Source: Deltaproteobacteria bacterium (GTDB lineage Bacteria > Myxococcota > Myxococcia > SLRQ01). Taken from it: a stretch of DNA of 12,717 nt. Position numbers and translations under genes: made by a program. This document shows positions 7,484 through 12,717 of this stretch, piece by piece (position 1 is the stretch's first letter; every line of letters begins with the position of its first letter). The stretch lies in assembly GCA_007128675.1 (NCBI GenBank), contig SKWY01000528.1, positions 1 through 12,717 of the forward strand. The letters are read 5' to 3'. The notes beneath the pieces are model-generated. The model made no database searches. It saw only the letters and a list, made by a program, of their open reading frames with translations, and had not been told where the DNA came from.

Positions 7484-8361
7484 ATTCCTTGAATCGCCCG
7501 GCGTAGTATCCAACCGTCACGCTCGTTGTCCAGCCTTACCCTGGCGTAGGGACCTTCATATGCGATTATCCTGACCACGAGACCCTCGTGCACCTCGAAG
7601 GCCGCATCGAAACGCGGGGCCGGCCCAGCTCTCACCTGCGCGACAGGCTTTGTGACAACCGCTCTTTCGACCACTTCGTGATACCAGATTCCAATCGCCG
7701 AAAGCGCTCCCAGGGCCATCACCGCGAGCAGTCCACAGGCGGCAGCCAAGGCAAGAAGCCTCCGTCGGCTTCCCTTGCGACGCCTGAGGAGCCACGCCAA
7801 GACCGTCAGCATCCAAGCACCCGCAAGCCCCCAAACCACGGGCGCCAAGGGCATACGCCGAGCCAGCCGCTCCACAGCGGGGGCAGGCGCGGCGCCCACG
7901 ACATCGTCGATCAGGCTGGACCGGGCCAGACTCAAGTTGGCTCTTGCATCGCGGTGACGAGGGTCTCGAAGAAGAGCCCTCTCCCAAGCGAGCACCGCCT
8001 CGCCAAGCCTCCCATCGCGCCAGCAGGCATTGCCAAGATTGAACCATACGTCCGCCGTGCCGAACCCTCCCTCGGCGACCGCCCGGTAGTGAAGCAACGC
8101 CTCTTTGTAACGAGCATCCAAATAAGCGTCATCAGCCCGCCGAAGGAGCATCTCGGCTTCGGATCTGGAGGACGGCGGCTCAACCCTTTCCCCCTCTTCC
8201 AAGGCCCTTGGCTCATCGACTTCGGAGTACTCGGAAACAGGCTCGTCCAATGAAGTGTCCCCAGCCGACGCAAGCGCGGCAAAGGGAAGGAGAAGAAGGC
8301 CAAACAGGCCCCGGCGCATTGTCGAGAATAAGGGAAAGCTGCATTGCCTGGTCCGGATCAT
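7480..8361 (-). CDS. batE: BatE-like protein: TPR, two TM helices, SH3-like domain
   Basis: 293 residues. Residues about 16-33 are an export signal (RRGLFGLLLLPFAALASAG), preceded by 14 extra residues if the first ATG is used. Residues about 66-145 contain TPR units (AYLDARYKEALLHYRAV, WFNLGNACWRDGRLGEAV). Two membrane helices follow at about 174-192 and 202-226, separated by a basic loop. Residues about 232-291 form a bacterial SH3-like domain (AQVRAGPAPRFDAAF, DGWILRRAI). This order matches BatE-type members of Bat operons. Bat proteins are associated with aerotolerance and envelope stress, and their biochemistry is not well defined. The start overlaps the batD stop as ATGA (8358-8361). ATG at 8319 would remove the leader but lacks a ribosome binding site. 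The gene ends in an ATGA overlap with the receiver gene. Confidence 0.85.
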   Translation of the reverse strand: MIRTRQCSFPLFSTMRRGLFGLLLLPFAALASAGDTSLDEPVSEYSEVDEPRALEEGERVEPPSSRSEAEMLLRRADDAYLDARYKEALLHYRAVAEGGFGTADVWFNLGNACWRDGRLGEAVLAWERALLRDPRHRDARANLSLARSSLIDDVVGAAPAPAVERLARRMPLAPVVWGLAGAWMLTVLAWLLRRRKGSRRRLLALAAACGLLAVMALGALSAIGIWYHEVVERAVVTKPVAQVRAGPAPRFDAAFEVHEGLVVRIIAYEGPYARVRLDNERDGWILRRAIQGI

Positions 8362-10316
8362 GCCTTGCCCCCAGCCTTCAAGGATATGGAGAAGAGCTTG
8401 GACAGGGCCTCCGCGGCTCTCTCAATCAAATCCGAGACCTCCCTCTCCTCGGGCTCGAAGGGGCTGTAGCGTACCGACTCGCAGCTCTCCAAAACCTCGC
8501 AGAAAGCCTCGGCCAGCTCCGATGGACAGCCTCTCTCCGCAAGGGCGTACCGCACAGCCTCCCGAGAAAGCCCTCGCACCCGCACGTCCGCGGCGACGCT
8601 CACATAGTCCTGAAGCGCTTCCAAGACATCCACCGCCGCGCCCCGTCTTTCACCTTTGCGTAAACTCCGGCGGGCCGACCTTAGGCGAGCCTTTGCGACT
8701 GATGGAGCTCGACGCCCCCTCCCGGCGACGGCCGCGCGGGCAATACGCCGCCTCAATGCATCGGCCACGGCCAACCCGATAAGAAGCGCCGTCGACAAGC
8801 CGACCATACCTAGGAAGACCGGAGAACGATAGGGAGGAGGTCCAACGAGGGAAGGCGTGACGCCGTAGCGAATCGTGCGCAGAGCATCGGGATCCAAGAT
8901 ATTGATCCCCGAACCGGCGACGGACGGCATGGCGGCACCAGGCTGCGTTGGCCTCCCCGCCGTCACGGTCATCGTCAGAGGCCTCGTCGAGGTTGTCCTG
9001 TACCTCTCGGCTACGGGATCGAAGAAGTGAAAATCCATGGCCGGGATTGTGAAAGAGCCCGTCCGGTTGGGAACGATTACGTAAGAAAGAGTCTTGGTCC
9101 CGCCAAAGCGCCCCCCTTGCTTTCTGGTCTCCTGGTCTTGGCTGGGCTCGTATATCCTGAGGCCGTCGATCTCGGTCAGCGCCGGCGGCTCGAGAACGTG
9201 GACGTTGCCATCACCGGTGATGGAAAGCTCCAACGTGACAGGCTCCCCAGTAGTCGTGCGTGGTTTATCCAGAGACGCCGTCATGCGCCAATCACCTACG
9301 TTGGTGGCGGCGAAGCCTGGAGGCCGACCCTGGGGCGGGAGCGGCCGCACGTTGATCGTAACAGGACTACTTCGACGCTTGGTCGCCCGGCCTCCACGAA
9401 ACAAGCCGAGGCTGGTCTCGATCTCGACCTCCACGGGATCGATCTCTATTTCACCTGCTCGCGTAGGAAAGAGAGCCAACCTCCTCAAGAGGTACGCCCG
9501 ATAGTTTCTGCCCCTGATCTGCTGCATCCGCGGACGAATGTGTCTAGGTCGTTCCAGGTCCTCCTGCCAGAAGCCGTCCATTTGAGGCATGGTGGGCGGC
9601 GTCGGAAAACCCCCGATGTCGTAGCGGGAGTAGATCACGATATCCGCCGTGATCTGCTCTCCGAGCCATGCCTCCTTCTTGTCCACGGCCACCCGTACGA
9701 AGACGTCGCCATCCGCGACATCTGGCGGGGAGATCCCTCCGGGCCCAGGTTGTCCGAGGGGACCGAATGGATCCCCCTGCATCTGACGAGACAGCTCGTC
9801 CAGGAGATCCATGGGATCGAAGTCTCGATCGAAAAGGGAGGGCAACCCTCCCGGCCGTCTCTGAGGGTCGGGGCGGCGCTCTTCCTCGCGACGTCCCTGG
9901 CCAATAGGCACTACCTCCACGGGGATCGGGTTGGTGCGGTAAGTCCTGCCCCGATACTCCATGACTGCCGGAGGTATGGTTTGAACTCCGGATGTGTTGG
10001 CGCGAAGCACGATCGTGAAGATCTTGGAGCGCTCGGCCTGACGTCCTCCAGTGCCGAACCTGAAGCTCGACTGGACGCTACGTCGACTCGATATCGTATC
10101 GAAGCCGCTTGGTTCGGGGAGCTGCACGGCCGTTACCCCCTCCGTGTCATCCACCGTGGCCGTCACCGTCAACGTCAGCGATTGACGCAGCTCGACTCTG
10201 TCTCTATCGACCGTGGCATAGAAGAGCACATCCACATCCGAGGCATGAACGGAGGATGCCAGTAAGAAGAGCATCGCTCCGAGGCCAAGACGGCCAATCG
10301 GCCGAGCCAGACTCAC
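8358..10316 (-). CDS. batD: BatD-like membrane-anchored protein
   Basis: 652 residues from a GTG that overlaps the batB-batC stop (GTGA, 10313-10316). Residues 1-25 are a signal peptide ending SSVHAS. The long periplasmic part (about 26-495) is made of beta-sandwich-like repeats typical of BatD: VELRQSLTLTV near the start, EAWLGEQITADIVIY in the middle, and a third unit with GEPVTLELSITGDGNV. A Pro/Arg/Asp-rich spacer (about 143-200) separates the first two units. One membrane helix lies at about 500-521 (LSTALLIGLAVADAL), followed by a basic cytoplasmic tail of about 130 residues with predicted helices. BatD is a standard member of Bat operons and probably scaffolds the VWA and TPR proteins from the periplasmic side; that role is inferred from context. 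Confidence 0.88.
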   Translation of the reverse strand: MSLARPIGRLGLGAMLFLLASSVHASDVDVLFYATVDRDRVELRQSLTLTVTATVDDTEGVTAVQLPEPSGFDTISSRRSVQSSFRFGTGGRQAERSKIFTIVLRANTSGVQTIPPAVMEYRGRTYRTNPIPVEVVPIGQGRREEERRPDPQRRPGGLPSLFDRDFDPMDLLDELSRQMQGDPFGPLGQPGPGGISPPDVADGDVFVRVAVDKKEAWLGEQITADIVIYSRYDIGGFPTPPTMPQMDGFWQEDLERPRHIRPRMQQIRGRNYRAYLLRRLALFPTRAGEIEIDPVEVEIETSLGLFRGGRATKRRSSPVTINVRPLPPQGRPPGFAATNVGDWRMTASLDKPRTTTGEPVTLELSITGDGNVHVLEPPALTEIDGLRIYEPSQDQETRKQGGRFGGTKTLSYVIVPNRTGSFTIPAMDFHFFDPVAERYRTTSTRPLTMTVTAGRPTQPGAAMPSVAGSGINILDPDALRTIRYGVTPSLVGPPPYRSPVFLGMVGLSTALLIGLAVADALRRRIARAAVAGRGRRAPSVAKARLRSARRSLRKGERRGAAVDVLEALQDYVSVAADVRVRGLSREAVRYALAERGCPSELAEAFCEVLESCESVRYSPFEPEEREVSDLIERAAEALSKLFSISLKAGGKA

Positions 10317-12382
10317 CAGTCCTCTCCTTCCGGCGCGGCAGTTTCGATCTCGGCGGAAGGTCTGAAAAGGAAAGGCTGAAGGGGACGCTCCTGAGACTCC
10401 AGGGCATCCAGAATCCGATCCACATCTTGCTCATCGATGTCCACCTGCTCCGCCGACGCACCCGCTTCCTCCTCGCCGGAGGGATCGAGATCGTCCGGGC
10501 TCACGGGTGCATCCTCTTCCTCGCCGTCATCCGGCTCCTGCTCGTCTCTCTCCGGTTCGGCGCCTTCATCCTGGTCACCGTCATCACCGGGCTCACCATC
10601 CCTACTCGTCTCATCGTCATCTCCCTCCTCATCCTCCTCCTCGTCACGACGGCCGTCGTCTTCTCCATCCTCCTGATCCCTCTCTTCTTCCTCGTCCCGT
10701 TCGTCCTGGTCTCCTTCCTGCTCCTCCCCATCTCCCTCATCGTCTCGGTCTTCCTCGCGATCCTCTTCTTGCTCCGAGGAGTCGCCATCCTCATCCGCCG
10801 CTTCATCCCCCTCCGAGCACTCTCCCTCGTCCTCATCGGAATCATCGGGTGGCGGCTCGTGAAGAGCCCTCAAGGCTATCTCCAGGTTGTGCTGCGCCGC
10901 ACGGTTGGTCGGATCACGGCGAAGAGACTCCACTAGAGCGTCACGGGCGCCCCTGGGATCCCCAGCCTGAAGCATCGCTGTCCCAAGATTGTAGTAATCC
11001 CTTGCTTGCGACTGTCGCTCTCCAAGGGCAATCGACGCATCGAAGGCGCTTCGAGCAGCCTCCAGATTCCCAGCGGCGGCCAGCGCAGTGCCGCGATTGT
11101 AGTGGATGATCGCCCTCTGCATCGGCTCCAGCTCACCTGTCAAGGCCGTATCGTATGCGGCCAAGGCCTCCTCATATCTTCCCTCCGCATAAGCCCTGTT
11201 GCCTTCCACCACTTCTGGATGCTCGACCTCTAGAAGCCTGCGAGCCTCCGCCGGGGAAGGGCTTGAGAAAGAGAGCCCCGCGAAAAGAAGCAACGCAAGG
11301 ACTCTTCCAGCGCCGACATGGCGGCCCGGCCGCAGAACGGCACCTCCAATCAGCAGGAGAAACGCGGGGAAGAGCAGCCAAACGCTTCTGTCCGCGTACT
11401 GGACGATCTCGACCACCTCTCTTTCTTCCTGCTCCATACTTCTTACGGCTTGCATGACCTCGGTCACGCCAATACCACGTCCGCCCGTGTTCACATACGA
11501 ACCGCCGCCAATACTAGCGATATCACGCATGAGCTCCTCGTCCAGCCTGGTCAGAACCGGCTGGCCATCTTGATCTCGATGATGGCCAGCCCCGTTTTCA
11601 TCAAGAATAATCAGCTCGCCCTCGGCGGTACCTATTCCGACCGTAAAGATCACGACTCCATCATCGGCGAGCCGCCTGGCCATCTCTCGGGCATCACCAT
11701 GGTGATCCTCTCCATCGCTTATCAAGACGACCACCTGCGAGCCACTCCCCGGACTCTCCACCAACATGCGATGGGCTGTTCGCAGGGCCGAACCGATGTT
11801 GGTGCCCTGTCTCGGCATCGTGCTCGGGTGAACCGCGCGAAGGTACATCGAGGCGGCTCTCCTATCCGTCGTCAAGGGCGTCTGGACTATCGGCGTCCCC
11901 GCGAAGGCCACCAAACCGAATCGGTCGCCGCGCAGCTCCTCCAATAGGACAGCCAGCTCCATCCTCGCGCGCTCGAAGCGATTGGGAGCAATATCCCTTG
12001 CGAGCATCGACCTAGAGGCGTCGAGCACCACGACCAGATCTACTCCAGCCCTCCGCACCTTCTCCGTGCCTACACCGCACTGGGGCTGCATCAAGGCCAG
12101 GGAGAGAAGGAGCAAGCCTCCTAACGAGAGGCCGATCCGAGCAAGCGGACGGGTAAGAGAGAAGCCCGGCACGACCCGGCCCGAGAGCCTAGGAGGAACC
12201 AACTCCCTCGTCCGCATCAGCCGGCGCCAGGAGACCAGGGCAAGAACGAGTCCACTGGCGAGCACGATGGCCACCAAGAAGAGATACTCCGGGTTTTTTA
12301 TGCGCGCAGGCTCGTCGAGCACCGTCAGATGCCAGGAAGCAAGTAGCCTTGGAAGCTCGAGTACTCTCATCGTCAAGCTCAC
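10313..12382 (-). CDS. batB/batC: BatB-BatC fusion: VWA membrane protein with TPRs and acidic tail
   Basis: 689 residues. Membrane helices at about 32-51 and 82-99 precede a von Willebrand factor A domain (about 114-315) with an intact MIDAS: DASRS at 121-125 (Asp121, Ser123, Ser125), Thr194 in QGTNIGSAL, and Asp223 in LISDGED. Two more hydrophobic segments (about 334-350 and 356-375) end the BatB-like half; the second could be the former BatC signal peptide. Residues about 386-510 are TPR units (EGNRAYAEGRYEEALAAY, YYNLGTAMLQAGDPRGA). Residues 513-645 are almost entirely Asp/Glu/Gly/Ser/Arg, and the C-terminus has VDRILDALESQE, as in BatC proteins. BatB and BatC are usually separate adjacent genes, so this is a fusion. 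The GTG start overlaps the upstream gene as GTGA (12379-12382); ATG at 12370 is an alternative. Assignment as BatB rather than BatA rests on gene order. Confidence 0.88.
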   Translation of the reverse strand: MSLTMRVLELPRLLASWHLTVLDEPARIKNPEYLFLVAIVLASGLVLALVSWRRLMRTRELVPPRLSGRVVPGFSLTRPLARIGLSLGGLLLLSLALMQPQCGVGTEKVRRAGVDLVVVLDASRSMLARDIAPNRFERARMELAVLLEELRGDRFGLVAFAGTPIVQTPLTTDRRAASMYLRAVHPSTMPRQGTNIGSALRTAHRMLVESPGSGSQVVVLISDGEDHHGDAREMARRLADDGVVIFTVGIGTAEGELIILDENGAGHHRDQDGQPVLTRLDEELMRDIASIGGGSYVNTGGRGIGVTEVMQAVRSMEQEEREVVEIVQYADRSVWLLFPAFLLLIGGAVLRPGRHVGAGRVLALLLFAGLSFSSPSPAEARRLLEVEHPEVVEGNRAYAEGRYEEALAAYDTALTGELEPMQRAIIHYNRGTALAAAGNLEAARSAFDASIALGERQSQARDYYNLGTAMLQAGDPRGARDALVESLRRDPTNRAAQHNLEIALRALHEPPPDDSDEDEGECSEGDEAADEDGDSSEQEEDREEDRDDEGDGEEQEGDQDERDEEEERDQEDGEDDGRRDEEEDEEGDDDETSRDGEPGDDGDQDEGAEPERDEQEPDDGEEEDAPVSPDDLDPSGEEEAGASAEQVDIDEQDVDRILDALESQERPLQPFLFRPSAEIETAAPEGEDW
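10448..10846 (-). repeat. Low-complexity polypurine tract encoding the acidic BatC tail
   Basis: About 400 bases in which the coding strand is mostly GAN/GAR codons, giving a purine-rich minus strand and a pyrimidine-rich plus strand with many TCC/CTC/TCG units. It encodes residues 513-645 of the fusion protein. The units are imperfect, so it is low-complexity coding sequence and not a clean tandem array. Confidence 0.75.
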
Positions 12383-12717
12383 GGAAAAGTTCGAAACCTC
12401 GTCGCGGACAAGAGAAGCTCAAAAAGAACCAAGAGAACCGCCGGAAGAACGAATAGAGGAAAGAGGGGCAGATAGCTGACGCGCTTGCTCTCATCCTCGA
12501 TGACGCTGCGTTCCAGCTCGTCGAGAAGCTCCTGGAAGTCTCGCTCGAGGCCCTTGCGATCGGTGGCGACCCAGGATCGGCCACCGGTGAGGCCGCTCAT
12601 CCTCTCCAGCAGCTCGGCATCCACGGGAATGATCACATCACGGTAAACCTCCCGGCCCCACATATCCTTACCCACCGGGAAGGGAGCCTTGCCGCCGTCG
12701 CCCACGAGAATGGTGTG
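12379..12717 (-). CDS. batA: BatA-like VWA protein, C-terminal part (cut by window edge)
   Basis: Only the last 112 residues are in the window; the frame runs open through the right edge and the start lies beyond it. The visible part starts HTILVGDGGKAPFPVG, the last strand of a VWA domain as found in BatA. It continues with the YRDVIIPVDAELLERMSGLTGG and WVATDRKGLERDFQELLDELE segments (VWA end and following helix), then a C-terminal membrane helix (about PLFPLFVLPAVLLVLFELLL) and a short basic tail. The MIDAS residues lie outside the window. The stop overlaps the start of the BatB-BatC gene as GTGA. BatA normally precedes BatB and sits downstream of moxR and DUF58 genes, which may lie just to the right. 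Confidence 0.85.
   Translation of the reverse strand, partial: HTILVGDGGKAPFPVGKDMWGREVYRDVIIPVDAELLERMSGLTGGRSWVATDRKGLERDFQELLDELERSVIEDESKRVSYLPLFPLFVLPAVLLVLFELLLSATRFRTFP

Noticed and set aside
9027..10265. Plus-strand ORF of 412 residues
   Set aside because: Lies wholly antisense to batD, is rich in Arg/His/Gly and has no recognisable motif; a shadow of GC-rich coding sequence.
10109..10936. Plus-strand ORF of 275 residues that looks like a multi-pass membrane protein
   Set aside because: Its hydrophobic stretch is the complement of the Asp/Glu codons of the BatC acidic tail (GAN/GAR read backwards gives Leu/Ile/Val/Phe codons). The minus-strand gene has clear family motifs.
1..12717. 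CRISPR array, tRNA/rRNA, insertion sequence or phage genes
   Set aside because: No regular spaced repeats, cloverleaf, transposase, integrase or terminal repeats were seen on either strand.

Overview
The window looks like a chromosomal stretch from a GC-rich Gram-negative bacterium. The evidence is signal peptides or lipobox-like segments on several products, a periplasmic lytic transglycosylase, and a Bat (aerotolerance-type) operon. Gene content and style would suit a myxococcal or other deltaproteobacterial lineage. That placement is an inference from family knowledge and has not been tested. No mobile element, CRISPR array, tRNA or rRNA was seen.

Layout, left to right. (1) Positions 66-4522 (minus) hold two genes joined by an ATGA overlap. 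The upstream gene encodes a membrane-tethered beta-propeller/PHP-domain protein. The downstream gene encodes a secreted sulfatase/alkaline-phosphatase-superfamily hydrolase that has Thr where sulfatases carry the formylglycine Cys/Ser. The reading frame of the PHP gene stays open upstream of its GTG start and encodes a clean CxxC-x11-CxxC zinc ribbon. (2) Positions 4754-5551 (plus) hold a TrmJ-type tRNA 2'-O-methyltransferase, divergent from the PHP gene. (3) Positions 5878-6501 (minus) hold a short SLT-type lytic transglycosylase, with a possible 75-residue ORF just downstream. (4) Positions 6502-7024 hold no convincing gene, but include a locally AT-rich stretch with a small inverted repeat. 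(5) Positions 7025-12717 (minus) hold a Bat operon read right to left: the C-terminal end of a BatA-like VWA protein (cut by the window edge), a BatB-BatC fusion (VWA + TPR + long acidic tail), BatD, BatE (TPR + two TM + SH3-like), and a stand-alone response-regulator receiver.

All four junctions in the Bat operon are 4-nt GTGA or ATGA overlaps, so the five products are probably made by coupled translation, and the receiver is structurally part of the operon. BatA/BatB VWA domains, the BatC/BatE TPRs and BatD are thought to form an inner-membrane/periplasmic complex working with a MoxR ATPase and a DUF58 protein. Those partners would be expected past the right edge. The receiver suggests phosphorylation input to this system. 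The PHP/sulfatase-like pair probably acts outside the cytoplasmic membrane on a shared phosphate- or sulfate-ester substrate, but the substrate cannot be read from sequence.
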